Position numbers and translations under genes: made by a program. A stretch of 19,711 nt of DNA from an uncultured Clostridia bacterium (GTDB lineage Bacteria > Bacillota > Clostridia > TANB77 > CAG-508): assembly GCA_948919095.1 (NCBI GenBank), contig CAQYCU010000023.1:1-19711 (forward strand), written 5' to 3'. Shown piece after piece: positions 7,882 through 17,900 of the stretch (position 1 is the first letter of the stretch; every line of letters starts with the position of its first letter). The notes below the pieces were generated by a model. It searched no databases and was not told where the DNA came from. It saw nothing but the letters and a program-made list of their open reading frames with translations.

Positions 7882-7958
7882 TTGTTTGCTCCCTTCTTAA
7901 AATTTGCATTTTTTGTTATTGTTCTTATTATATTTGCATATTTTTTTATTTACATAAT

Positions 7959-8516
7959 TTATTCTAAGTTAGTTTGTGTATCTATTTCTTCCCCTTCTCC
8001 TTCTTTATCTGCTTCAACTTGGAAGGAAACTTTATAGTCATTTGCACCATTTTCTCTAATTACAATTCTTTGTTCAAAACTTTCGAACTCAGTATTAAGT
8101 ACTTGTGATATTTTTACTTTTAGTACAAATATCTCTCCACGTCTTTCAACATTATTGTATGTTACTGCTATATTTTTTTTGGGATATTTATTCTTTACAT
8201 ATTCTGTGAATTTTTCAATATTCTCAAAATAGTTGTTTTTAAAGTCATCATTTAGGCATTTGTATGCTTTTTCGTATCGTTCCTGTTCTACAAATTTTAG
8301 AAATTCTCCACAGTACACTTGTATCCTTTTAGTTTCACTCATATCTGCTATTTTGCTTATTATTGTGTTTTCTTCTTCTTTTTCTTTTAGTTGTTCTTCT
8401 GTTAATGATGCCATTTCCCTTTTTTGTTTTTCTTTTCGTATTCCTACTACTATAAAACTAGCAACTATTGTTAAAATAAGTATTGAAATGGCTATTATTA
8501 TAATTTCTTTTTTCAT
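7959..8516 (-). CDS. Single-pass membrane protein with a short NTF2-like extracellular domain
   Basis: The 185-aa product begins with a membrane helix (about 4-25, IIIIAISILILTIVASFIVVGI), then a charged coiled-coil-like linker (KEKQKREMASLTEEQLKEKEEE). Residues about 58-170 are one compact domain: helices (IQVYCGEFLKFVEQERYEKAYKCL, IEKFTEYVKNKY) and strands (IAVTYNNVERRGEIFVLKVKI, RIVIRENGANDYKVSF), the order seen in NTF2-like and DUF4878-like proteins. The tail is acidic (EADKEGEGEEID). It is the simplest member of the trio of such proteins here. Its ATG at 8516 lies 23 bp after the preceding stop, with an AAGAAAGTGAG ribosome site, so it is translationally close to its neighbour. A VirB8-like structural role in the secretion machine is inferred from context. 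Confidence 0.7.
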   Translation of the reverse strand: MKKEIIIIAISILILTIVASFIVVGIRKEKQKREMASLTEEQLKEKEEENTIISKIADMSETKRIQVYCGEFLKFVEQERYEKAYKCLNDDFKNNYFENIEKFTEYVKNKYPKKNIAVTYNNVERRGEIFVLKVKISQVLNTEFESFEQRIVIRENGANDYKVSFQVEADKEGEGEEIDTQTNLE

Positions 8517-8539
8517 TCAAAACTCACTTTCTTAATACT

Positions 8540-9565
8540 TTATTCTTCAACTTCTGTTGTTATTTTTATCTTAGGACTATACTCATTAATTAAATTTTCA
8601 GAATTTATCACATGTATATCAATTTTTATGGATTGGTCTGTTTCGTAATTTATAGTTGTTCTAAATGATGTATATGTTTCATTTGATTTTATTGTATTTG
8701 GGTCTGCTGTAAATCCTACATATTCTGGATTTTTTGACCACGTTACTCTTACTATTTGATTTGTTATTTTTAAATAGTCTTCTCTACTGCATATTCCTAT
8801 TTTTACAAGTTCTTCTTTATTTAAATCATAGTTTTGTAGTATTTTGTTTAATGATAAATTCTTACAACTTTCATATATTTTCTTTGCATTTATAACAACA
8901 GAACTTACTTGATGAATTACTTCTTGTTTTGTAACTGGGCCATTATACTTTGAGAATATATCTTTTAATTCATCATATTTTTGAAATTCTATCTTTTCTT
9001 CATTTTTATAGAAGATTGTTTTTAGTCTAAGTATGTTTGCATCTGAGTATTTTAGTATTAATTCAAAGCTAAAGTTATCTGTATTGTCTTCACATGTTGT
9101 TAATTCTATTATTGGTGCTGGCATATCATTTTTGTTTTTCTCTGTTATATTTGATTGTATGTCTTTACAAATTAATATAAATTCGTCTTTTGAATATATC
9201 TGCATATGATTTACTTCTTGCGTATGATTGTCATAATACTCTGCTATCTGTTCTTCACTAAAATTCTTTATTTCTTCATAAAGTTTTGGAATATGATTTA
9301 CTATAAATTTATATAAATTTCTTTCAAACATTCCCCTTGTTACAGTTCCATGGTAAAGTTGCATTAACTCTTTTGTATTACGTGGGGATATACGTAAGTT
9401 TTCAACATATTCTGGTTCCTTACTTTCGTTTGCACTGCTCGGTGGGTCAAGTGGATTTATATTAACTGTATTGTTTCCTTCATTTTGAATTACATTATAT
9501 AGCATGATTAGAGATGCTATTAGTGCTAAAATTATAATTATAACAAATATAACTATTTTCTTCAT
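8540..9565 (-). CDS. TcpC/VirB8-like single-pass membrane protein with two repeated extracellular domains
   Basis: The 341-aa product has an N-terminal membrane helix (about 3-25) and a linker with PLDPPSSANES, followed by an extracellular region that reads as two related units. Unit 1 (about 90-195) contains IKNFSEEQIAEYYDNH, IYSKDEFILICKDI and ILRLKTIFYKNEEKI. Unit 2 (about 225-335) contains CKNLSLNKILQNYDLN, ICSREDYLKITNQI and TSFRTTINYETDQSIKI. The shared pattern is KN[FL]S...I..Y, S[KR][ED][ED][FY]..I, then long strands. One anchor helix plus two NTF2-like domains is the architecture described for TcpC, the VirB8-like core protein of Clostridium perfringens pCW3 conjugation. The ATG at 9565 follows GAAAGGA. 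A hairpin (9601-9630) separates it from the upstream hydrolase gene. Family assignment is inference from topology, repeats and context. Confidence 0.68.
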   Translation of the reverse strand: MKKIVIFVIIIILALIASLIMLYNVIQNEGNNTVNINPLDPPSSANESKEPEYVENLRISPRNTKELMQLYHGTVTRGMFERNLYKFIVNHIPKLYEEIKNFSEEQIAEYYDNHTQEVNHMQIYSKDEFILICKDIQSNITEKNKNDMPAPIIELTTCEDNTDNFSFELILKYSDANILRLKTIFYKNEEKIEFQKYDELKDIFSKYNGPVTKQEVIHQVSSVVINAKKIYESCKNLSLNKILQNYDLNKEELVKIGICSREDYLKITNQIVRVTWSKNPEYVGFTADPNTIKSNETYTSFRTTINYETDQSIKIDIHVINSENLINEYSPKIKITTEVEE

Positions 9566-9600
9566 AGTATTATCCTTTCGTTAAATATAATAAATAGTGT

Positions 9601-9630
9601 AAATGGTTGATTTTTATTTATCAACCATTT
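9601..9630 (-). terminator. Intra-operon hairpin after the wall-hydrolase gene
   Basis: A perfect 10-bp inverted repeat (AAATGGTTGA / TCAACCATTT) with a 10-nt loop sits 6 bp past the hydrolase stop codon. On the minus strand the stem is followed by ACACTATTTATT rather than a U-run, so partial termination or mRNA processing is more likely than full termination. Confidence 0.55.
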
Positions 9631-9636
9631 AAAGCA

Positions 9637-12600
9637 CTAATCTTCTTGTACACATTTTCCGCCTTGTAATCTATAGAAGAAGTTTCCTCCTATATTTCGA
9701 CAATATTTATTCCAATCTGAAGGTTGTCCATTATCTCTTATAATCCAATTCTTAACTTTTGATATATATGGTTCCATATATGTGTAGAAACAATTAAATC
9801 CATGTGAACGTTTTCCACTATCCAAACAATCATCGACTGCTTTTATAACGTCTTTTTTGTTAGTTGCTGCTAGTTTCGATTTTGGATAATAATTCAAGTA
9901 TGAACCTGATGAATATGTTGACCATTGTCCTTGTGCTTTTATAAGTCCAACTAATGAATCGCTTCCTGCAAAACCTGGGTCTCCTAGTCTATTTGCTAAA
10001 ACAGTTACTACTGCTAGTGCATCAGTGTATACGTTTCCAGCATTTATTTCTGCTGCTACTATTGCATATACTAAATCTCTATCATCTCCAACTTGTGCAT
10101 CTGTTACTGCTTCTCCTGTATGTATTCCTACTGTTGAACCTCCATTTGTACTTGGTATATCAGTTCCCCCTGTTGCTGTTCCTTTTTCTTCTTTTATAGT
10201 TTTTCGTACCATTTCTTCATTATAAATTGTATAGTTTTGGTTCATATAGTCTTCAACATCATCATCTATTGTTTCTTCATTATCTCCTGTGGTTTGCCCT
10301 ATATATGATTTATCTTCATATTGCATAACTATATTTACCTTTTGCTCTGCTGTCCCTATTACTTGTCCTCTTGATACTGTTCCTGAAGCTGTACAGTTTA
10401 CACCTTCTATAATCATTTTTTTGCCTTTTACAATATCTTTATTTATTCTATAGAAATCATTTTCGACAAATTTCTTTGTTAATATTTCGACTGTTCCTGG
10501 GTCTGTTTTGCTTGGATTTGATTTTAAGCTGTCAAATTGAATTACTATTTTTCCGTCTTCTGATGATATTGTTCCATCTCCAGGCATTATAAATTGCTCG
10601 CCTGCTACATCATCTATAACAATTCCATATTCATTAGTATCTTTTGATACTTTCCATTTTTTATTGTCACTTCCTGTATAAAATGGCCATAATAGTACTT
10701 GTTTTAAATCTTCATTAAGCTTATCTCTTTCTATACGACCTTCAATTGCATCACTTGTTGCTAATTCTTTTAACATTCTATATATTGCGTCTGAGTCTTC
10801 TGTGTGTACTTGTTTTAGTATGTTAAATGCAGTCAATGTGTCAGATGGTGTAGCAAATCGAGGTTTTTCTTTTTCTGGCAGATTCCCATCATATTCTGTT
10901 TCATCGTTTGTATTTAGTTGCCAGCCTTCTCCATTGAATATGTATTTGTATCCTGCGGCTTTTCCTCTGTCTAAAAGCTCTGCTTTTGCAATTGCATGTG
11001 CTCTTTCAATTGTTCCATCATATTTATAATATTCTTTCCTAAATAAATCTGCTATATATTGGTTTGGTCCTTCTACATATGGCTCATTTACTTGATAAAA
11101 TATACCTGTTCCATCTTCATCTGTAAGTAATGCATCATTTATTGTTATATTATAGTTTGCAAGTGCTGTTCCTTCTCCATTATACTTAATATCTTTTATT
11201 GCTTGTCTACTTGCTCTGTAAACTCCGCCTTCGCCTACTGTAAATTTGATATCTTTATAATACCAGTGTTTCGTAACACTTGCAATATATGGTAGCTTTG
11301 CTTTTTTTACTCCATCTTTTCCTAAATTTACTAAGTCCATTAATTCTTGTAATTCTATCGCAGTTACTCCAGCAAGTCCACTTGAACCTGAGCCTGATAA
11401 TTTTGTCATACTACTATTTGCTCCTGAATTTAATCCAAAAGCATTTTTTGCTGCATTTGCAATGTTGTTATTGCATTTATATAATTGTGTTAAAAAATTA
11501 CTTATGTCTGCACTATTTCCTCTATGTGCATTTAATCCATCTAATAAAGTTAATAGTTTAGCTTTTTTATTTGTATCGGTTTCATTAATATATTGTGTAC
11601 TTACTGCACTTATTACACTATTATAATATGCTTTTTCCACGTCTTCTTTATGATATGTTTGTCCTCCTGGTGTATTGATTTCTAGTTGTGTATCAAAATT
11701 AATTGATACATTTTGTAAATTGATATTTACTTTTGTATTAAAGTTTGTATCTGTTGCTATTTCATAGGTTAAGTCTGGCATTCCTGTTGCTAATTGTAAT
11801 GCTATAAATAATTCAACTGGTCTACCATATAGTGATGTCCAGCCTGATAAGTCATAGCTAAATACATTTCCAAATTTAAATCCTAAGAAACTGTCTGTAT
11901 ATAAAACTAATTGTTCTGCTTCTCTGTTTATCTCTGCTTTACTATTTCCTTCATTTATATTTAATAGTCCTGTTGAATATGAGTTTGGTCTTTCTGGTAG
12001 CATCTCAAATGCTCCATCTCCATATATTGCAATAAGTGAATTTATTGCATTACTCAATTTTGCTCCAGTTGACTGCAAATCTCCCCATATACTATATCTT
12101 GAAAGCTGATATGTTTCTTCACTTGCTGAAATATAACTATGTAAATAGTTGTTTCTATATTTTACTCCTATTACTGAGTCTATTTGTTTAGTTGCTCCTT
12201 TTTGGGCTGTTGACTCTGAATCATCTGCATATTTTACATCTGCAAATCCATAACCTTGTACATCATATCCTTGATCTTGTAAATATTGTGCTAGCTTTAT
12301 TACATCATCACTGTCAACGTAATCAAAATCCCCTGTAATAAATCCTACAACACCTCTCCAGAAACTTTTTCCTGTTTCTTTTAATTTTCCAATAAACATT
12401 CCCGGCATTGATGATAAGAAACCATATAAAGCAAAAATATACAAGATGATAACAACAGCAATTAATACATATATTAAAATAGGTGCACTTGCTGCAAGTT
12501 TTGATATTAGGTCTGCAATTTTTTTAGAATTTTTTGCTGCTTTTGCTGCTACATCGGCTGTTTTTTGTGCTGCTTTTTTTCCTGTTTCTTTTGATTTCTG

Positions 12601-12654
12601 ATTGGTTTCATTTACATAGTCTACGCCGTTTCCATCATCTTGTTGGTTTGCCAT
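9637..12654 (-). CDS. T4SS-associated cell-wall hydrolase with C-terminal SleB-type domain
   Basis: The 1005-aa product begins with a hydrophilic, Lys/Ala-rich cytoplasmic segment (to about residue 50), then one membrane helix (IYVLIAVVIILYIFALYGFL), so almost all of it is outside. The long middle region is unassigned. About residues 690-790 have the rhythm of an M23/lysostaphin-like barrel (MPGDGTISSEDGKIVIQF, GTVSRGQVIGTAE) but lack the zinc-binding His residues. The last 150 residues match the SleB/Hydrolase_2 domain: VYAIVAAEINAG (catalytic-type Glu), ALAVVTVLANRL, GQWSTY, IKAVDDCLDSG and IGGNFFYRL. SleB enzymes are lytic transglycosylases, so this protein may open the wall for the secretion apparatus, the role of VirB1/TcpG/PrgK elsewhere. 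The start is set at ATG 12654: an in-frame GTG at 12663 is part of the AAAGAGGTG ribosome site, 6 nt away. Confidence 0.82.
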   Translation of the reverse strand: MANQQDDGNGVDYVNETNQKSKETGKKAAQKTADVAAKAAKNSKKIADLISKLAASAPILIYVLIAVVIILYIFALYGFLSSMPGMFIGKLKETGKSFWRGVVGFITGDFDYVDSDDVIKLAQYLQDQGYDVQGYGFADVKYADDSESTAQKGATKQIDSVIGVKYRNNYLHSYISASEETYQLSRYSIWGDLQSTGAKLSNAINSLIAIYGDGAFEMLPERPNSYSTGLLNINEGNSKAEINREAEQLVLYTDSFLGFKFGNVFSYDLSGWTSLYGRPVELFIALQLATGMPDLTYEIATDTNFNTKVNINLQNVSINFDTQLEINTPGGQTYHKEDVEKAYYNSVISAVSTQYINETDTNKKAKLLTLLDGLNAHRGNSADISNFLTQLYKCNNNIANAAKNAFGLNSGANSSMTKLSGSGSSGLAGVTAIELQELMDLVNLGKDGVKKAKLPYIASVTKHWYYKDIKFTVGEGGVYRASRQAIKDIKYNGEGTALANYNITINDALLTDEDGTGIFYQVNEPYVEGPNQYIADLFRKEYYKYDGTIERAHAIAKAELLDRGKAAGYKYIFNGEGWQLNTNDETEYDGNLPEKEKPRFATPSDTLTAFNILKQVHTEDSDAIYRMLKELATSDAIEGRIERDKLNEDLKQVLLWPFYTGSDNKKWKVSKDTNEYGIVIDDVAGEQFIMPGDGTISSEDGKIVIQFDSLKSNPSKTDPGTVEILTKKFVENDFYRINKDIVKGKKMIIEGVNCTASGTVSRGQVIGTAEQKVNIVMQYEDKSYIGQTTGDNEETIDDDVEDYMNQNYTIYNEEMVRKTIKEEKGTATGGTDIPSTNGGSTVGIHTGEAVTDAQVGDDRDLVYAIVAAEINAGNVYTDALAVVTVLANRLGDPGFAGSDSLVGLIKAQGQWSTYSSGSYLNYYPKSKLAATNKKDVIKAVDDCLDSGKRSHGFNCFYTYMEPYISKVKNWIIRDNGQPSDWNKYCRNIGGNFFYRLQGGKCVQED

Positions 12655-12728
12655 TTTTTTCACCTCTTTTACTTACTGTTGTTATTATTTTCCTTCTCTT
12701 GTATATTTTTATGTTTAACTTTTATTTC

Positions 12729-14864
12729 TTATGGATTTGTTCCTCCTCCAGAACCGCCTGTTGGGTTTTGGCCCCCAGTTGGTGGTGGAGGTGGAGTTTG
12801 TCTTGGTCTTCTTGGTGGTGGTGTCTGTCTTGGCTGTCTTTGTCCTTGTTGTCTTCCTTGTCCACCAAATCCCCATCTTCCACTTCTTCTTGCATTATTT
12901 ATTCTACTTGCTGTACTTTTTATGTTTCCAGCAAATCTCATTGGTGCCGAAGTTTCACTTATTGCACCTGTCTCAATTCCATTAAAGTCATTATTTAGTG
13001 CTTCATTTCTATCTTCTTCACTCATACCATTTTTTTCATAGTTTGCTGCCATTCCTCTTAATGCTGCTTGTAGTGCTTTTTCATCGTCTGTTAGTGGTCC
13101 TTGTACGTTTCCTGTTAGCATATCTACTGCTTTTTGACGTACTTGTGCATTTACTTGGTCTGCTGTAAAATTTGGATTTTGAGTTGCTATTGTATTGGCA
13201 TAATTATTGTATGCTCTTGCAAGGTTTCTACGTCTTTTGTTTGTTTCTGATTTTTGTATTCTCTTTGACATTGCTCCACCAGCAAGCATTCCACCCTGTA
13301 TCATACCTTTGTCAATACTGCCTGTTGCTCCTAATCCAAGCATTGCTCCTGTTAGTGTTGTTCCATAGCTTAATCCCGTTTTTAGCCATTTTCCAGCTGC
13401 ATTTCCTACAGCTCCTAATGCTCCTCTTGAGTTTCTAGTTCCGCTTGAACTTCTTGTTGGTGAACTGCTTCCTGCTCCTGAACCTCCTACAGGTCCAGAA
13501 CCTGTGCCACTTCCTCCTGTGCCACTTCCTCCTGAGCTACCTCCTCCACTTGGAGTTGGTCTACTAGAATTTCCTCCTTGTCTAACATTTGTTGAACCTT
13601 TTGAGGCTGTTGTCATGCTCTTTTGTGGGTCAGCGAATTTATTGTTTCCTCCGCCTCCGCCACCTTTGCCTCCGCCTCCACCGCCAGATTTGGCTTTAGA
13701 AGCTAAGCTAATAAGTGTTGCTCCACCAACAGCTGATGCAAGTGTATCTGACATTGATTGGCTTTCAAAGTGGAATATGTGTTTAATTATTTTTTCAGAT
13801 GTTAATACGAATATTAACATTGCTATTGCTATTACTATTGCTTTTAATGAATATCCATTTTGTAGTACTGTTATTGCTGTTTGTCCTAATGCTAAATATG
13901 TAACACATTGGAATGGTTGTATTAATATGTTATATGAAAATTCTTTTAGCCAGGTATTTAGTGCTTGTGATTTTGAGTCTCCCATTTTATCTATTGAATA
14001 TGTTACTGTTACAAGTGGTGCTATTACTATTAAAAATGCTATTGTTATCATACGTTTTACATATGCTATTAAGAATAAGAATGTTACACCTACTAATAAT
14101 ACATAACATAGTGCGCTTCCAAGTCCTTGTGTAAATCCTATTGCTAAGGAATCTGAGAACAGTTGGTCCATTATTGTATCACTTATTTGACCATTACTTC
14201 CTGTAATAGTAGATTTTAGTATATCAACCAGTATATTATTTGCATTTACAATGGCTACCATTAAATAATGTAATACAAATAATAACGCTAGTCCTGTTAT
14301 CCAGTCAATTAACATTTGTTTATATTTTGCTTTATCTTCTGCAATTGTTGATAATGCCATTCTAATTCCTACATATACTATTATTACTATTAATAGTACT
14401 GCTGCTAAATTGCGTATACTATAATACCATATTGAAACACTTTTTCTAATTTGGTCAACTGTAGAATCCCCTGAATTTAGTTCAAAAAAGTTTACTCCAG
14501 TTAATGTTACATTATTAAATAATATATCTGCTACTGAAAGTGTTCCTATAAGTCCCTCTCCAACAACTGCATTCATTATCCAAGTTAGAACTTTTCCTAC
14601 TATTAATGGCATTATTTTTACTGGTAATACTAATATACCTGCTAAACCATCTAGTATTGCAGAAAATGGGTCCGCGCTAGCACTTGGAGTTGTGGTTGTT
14701 GGTGATGCTGTAGTTATTAAGTCTTCTCCTACTGCTTCTGTTGGCAGAGTTCCACTACTCATATTAATTTCAGTTGCGAAACTCGCAGGAGTAATTGCAA
14801 GGCTTGCATAAAATATTTGGAGTAGTAATACTATGGCTATTACTTTTTTAATTATTCCCTTCAT
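12729..14864 (-). CDS. VirB6/TrbL-like polytopic membrane protein with Gly/Pro-rich tail
   Basis: The 711-aa product has a signal-like N-terminus (VIAIVLLLQIFYASLAITPASFA) and at least five further hydrophobic segments to about residue 365. The core motifs are shared with two neighbours: WYYSIRN, VYVGIRMAL, KYKQMLIDW, ALLFVLHYLMVAIVNANN and APLVTVTYSIDKMGDSKSQALNTWLKEF...IQPFQ. These resemble the integral-membrane VirB6/TrbL channel proteins of Gram-positive T4SSs. After the membrane part come a Gly-rich hinge (two G6 runs), a Gly/Ser segment encoded by a 15-bp repeat, a charged helical region (about 540-670) and a tail with two PRQTPPP units. Length and tail are unlike the 409-aa paralogue. 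The ATG at 14864 has an AAAGGGA site. The 97-bp gap upstream holds no gene that I can see. The tail probably faces the cytoplasm. Confidence 0.82.
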   Translation of the reverse strand: MKGIIKKVIAIVLLLQIFYASLAITPASFATEINMSSGTLPTEAVGEDLITTASPTTTTPSASADPFSAILDGLAGILVLPVKIMPLIVGKVLTWIMNAVVGEGLIGTLSVADILFNNVTLTGVNFFELNSGDSTVDQIRKSVSIWYYSIRNLAAVLLIVIIVYVGIRMALSTIAEDKAKYKQMLIDWITGLALLFVLHYLMVAIVNANNILVDILKSTITGSNGQISDTIMDQLFSDSLAIGFTQGLGSALCYVLLVGVTFLFLIAYVKRMITIAFLIVIAPLVTVTYSIDKMGDSKSQALNTWLKEFSYNILIQPFQCVTYLALGQTAITVLQNGYSLKAIVIAIAMLIFVLTSEKIIKHIFHFESQSMSDTLASAVGGATLISLASKAKSGGGGGGKGGGGGGNNKFADPQKSMTTASKGSTNVRQGGNSSRPTPSGGGSSGGSGTGGSGTGSGPVGGSGAGSSSPTRSSSGTRNSRGALGAVGNAAGKWLKTGLSYGTTLTGAMLGLGATGSIDKGMIQGGMLAGGAMSKRIQKSETNKRRRNLARAYNNYANTIATQNPNFTADQVNAQVRQKAVDMLTGNVQGPLTDDEKALQAALRGMAANYEKNGMSEEDRNEALNNDFNGIETGAISETSAPMRFAGNIKSTASRINNARRSGRWGFGGQGRQQGQRQPRQTPPPRRPRQTPPPPPTGGQNPTGGSGGGTNP
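13503..13547. repeat. Three tandem 15-bp units inside a VirB6/TrbL-like gene
   Basis: Unit tgtgccacttcctcc occurs twice exactly (13503-13517, 13518-13532) and once degenerate (13533-13547). On the coding strand it encodes GGSGT-type pentapeptides in the Gly/Ser linker. Unit gain or loss would change linker length without shifting the frame. Confidence 0.8.
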
Positions 14865-14961
14865 TATTAATTCCCTTTCATTTTGGAGTCTGGTTTAGTT
14901 CTTTGGTATATTTGCTTTAATCTTTTATTGATTTTTTATCTCTATGCTTTCATAGTATAGT

Positions 14962-17900
14962 TTATTTAAATCTATCTCTCATTTCTTGCATGAATTTATT
15001 TGGGCTTTTAAGTTTTTTCTTAGTTTGTTTCATATATCTGTAATCTGTGTCTTGCATTTGAGTCATTTGTGATGCTAAGCCCATATTTTCTTGTGATACA
15101 AGCTCAGATTGAATTCCTTGTGAAAATATGTTTGCAACTTCTTGTCTTGTATAATGTGTTGTATATGTTTCCTGTGCTTTTTTTATTCTTTCGTCTGGTG
15201 TTAATTGACGTCTTCTTGACCATTCGTCCATACTTCTACTGCGTGATTCATCTCCTAATGGTTGCTCACTTGTTGGCGCTTCATATGTCCTTGTTATTCT
15301 TCCATGTTCATCTATTCCTCGTGCTTCTGCTTGTTTTGCTGCATCTTCCATGCTCATCCACTCATTTTCACGCTTAATGCGTAAATTCTTTTTCAACTCT
15401 CTTATAAGTAATTGTCTTTGTGCTCCTGATAAAGTACTGTTAGGGTCAATTGTATCAAAAGATGCATTTAATATGGTATCAATATTATCAGTGTTTATTA
15501 TTCTTATATCGTGTTTTGTCATATAATCATTGATTGCGTCGTCAATAATTGCTGTATTTCCATTTACTGAACTTAAGGCTAATAGTTGTTTTATTGCTTT
15601 TTGTCTTTGTACTGCATCCATTCCTTCTAATTCAGTTTGAATTCCATCTTCAAATCTATTGTGTTGACTTACTGATTTTACTGTATCCCCTAGTTCTTCT
15701 ATCTTTTTGTTATTTTTTTCATATTCATCACGTCTTTTATCATGCTCTACTATTGCTGCTTTTATTTCTTTTGGTGATAACCCTACCATTAAGGCACCTG
15801 CTGTTAAGTTTTGTGTCATTAGTGCTGTTCCAACTGTGAATTTTCCTACACCAAGCATTGTACCTAGCAATACATTTTGTTTAAAGTATTGTTCTCTTTG
15901 TTTTTTGTATCGTTTTTTCTTTTCTTTTTTGTATTTTGTAATAGTCTTTTTAGCTTGTTTTGCTCTTTTAGTTAGGTTACCACTTGCATCTCTTTCTCTT
16001 GTTGTTTTTCTTAATTCATATATTGCACGCTTTTCATCACTTAGTTGTCCTATAGTACTTGCCAATATGTCATCTTTTTTATTTAATATTGCATCTTTCT
16101 TTTGTCCTACTGCTCCTAGTATGTCAACATCTGTTGCATCTTTTAATTTTCTATTTGCAAATTTACCTAACGTTCCTACTCCGCTTCCAACTTTCTTTGC
16201 AGCTTTACCTGTTAAGTCAATAGCAGTTTTGGCATAATGATAATTTAAATAAGTTCTTAAATTTAGAGGATTCTTTAGAGGCTTAATACGTCTTCCTGTA
16301 TCTTCTCCTTCAAATTTTAATATACTTAATATTACTTCATCAAATTTTAATATTTGCGATAAGAATACTAATGCTATTATAAATCCTATTATTGAATTTG
16401 TTCCCAAGTCAACAGCAATACCTATTAATACAGTGTATTCTAGTGCATGAATTGATTGTATGAATACATTTGTTACAAAATCGTGTAGCCAATCTTTATA
16501 TGCTTTTTTTCCTTTTCCAGTTGCATTGTCTAAAGCATATCTTGCTATTACAAATGGTGCTGTTACTACTAATAATACTATTTTTAATAATCTTTTTGTA
16601 TAAATTATTAAAAATTTTATCCAGTATATAAACAAGATTATATACATTACTGTTCCTGTAAATCCAATGCTCAAACGTAAGTCATATGCTCTTGTTTTTA
16701 TTGTGTTATAAAGTATGTTTTCATGTGCAGTACTATTTGATGGATCAAATAATCCTACTATTGTATTATTTAAGTTTAGTACTAAGAATATTACATAGTG
16801 CAGTATAAATACCATTGCCATACATTTTACCCAAGTATATAGTTGTTGTTTGAAATCTGCTTTTCCTTGTGCTGACATTGTAAGTGCCATTCTTAGTCCT
16901 GTATATATTAACATTACTAATATCAATATTATTGATATATTTCTAAAACTTACATACCATCCTGCAATTAAGTTTCTAATCTTTTCAAGAGTTGAGCCTG
17001 ATTGTAGCTCTACTCCCCCTGCTGTCCCTGATAAAATGTTGGGGTCTAGAAGTGGTATTCTATTATATACTATATCTTCTATTGTGTAATGAATATCGTC
17101 TGTTATTTGTTCAATTTGAAGTATTACTCCATTTATTAAACTTTCAATGTTTTCTATTGTTCCTACTATTGCTATTTTTGTTACTGTGAACATCATTCCA
17201 AGTATGTAATCTATAAAGTTTTTTATTAAGTTAAATACCCATTCTAATGGTTTTACTGTGCCGTTATATGTCATTCCCTTAGGATTTCCTTTATATCTAA
17301 AATCTCCTAAGTTGTCCATATCAGGTATTGTGTTGTCTATATCCCATGTAACTGGTATGTTAAGTCCGTCTGAAGGGACATATGTATTTCCAGCATTTCC
17401 TCCTTCTGGAACTTCATTTGGTACATATAAACTTACCATATCACGTACTATCCCATCAATTTTTAGTGAATACATTTGATGGGCGTCGTCCGTATGTGCA
17501 GGGTCACACACCCATAAATAGTTTTCGTCTTGTCCTACTACTACCATATAGTGTTGATAAGATGTCCAAAATGTTGTTACTTTTGGCTTTACAAATACTA
17601 TTACTGGCTTTCCCTCTGATAATGCTTGTCCCATACGCTCTTTAAATTCTTGTTGTGTTCTATTATCATACCAAGTTCCGTGTTACTCCGTGTCTTGATA
17701 AAGTTGTGCTTATTCCAAATGAGCCATTACTTTCTTGTAATACTTGTCTTGGATTTAGAGTTACTCCATATCCTGATAATAGTATTGAACACGATGTCAT
17801 ACCACAACCTGAATTACATATTGTACTATCCCATGCTGGTATGTAGTCATCTTTATAAAATCCTCTTACTTGATAATAGTGTGTATATGTTACATTTCCT

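Noticed and set aside
12655..12663. GTG at 12663 as the start of the wall-hydrolase gene
   Set aside because: The GTG is part of the AAAGAGGTG ribosome site serving the ATG at 12654.
13503..13547. CRISPR-like short repeats
   Set aside because: The units are 15 bp, directly abutting, in frame within a coding sequence and without spacers.
13504..14106. 200-aa Pro-rich ORF on the plus strand
   Set aside because: Its PPPPPPLPPPPPP stretch is the antisense of the Gly-rich linker of the VirB6-like gene on the minus strand, so it is a shadow.
17655..17700. Programmed ribosomal frameshift joining the C39 and VirB6 parts
   Set aside because: No slippery heptamer or clear downstream structure is visible. 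An indel at the direct repeat is simpler.
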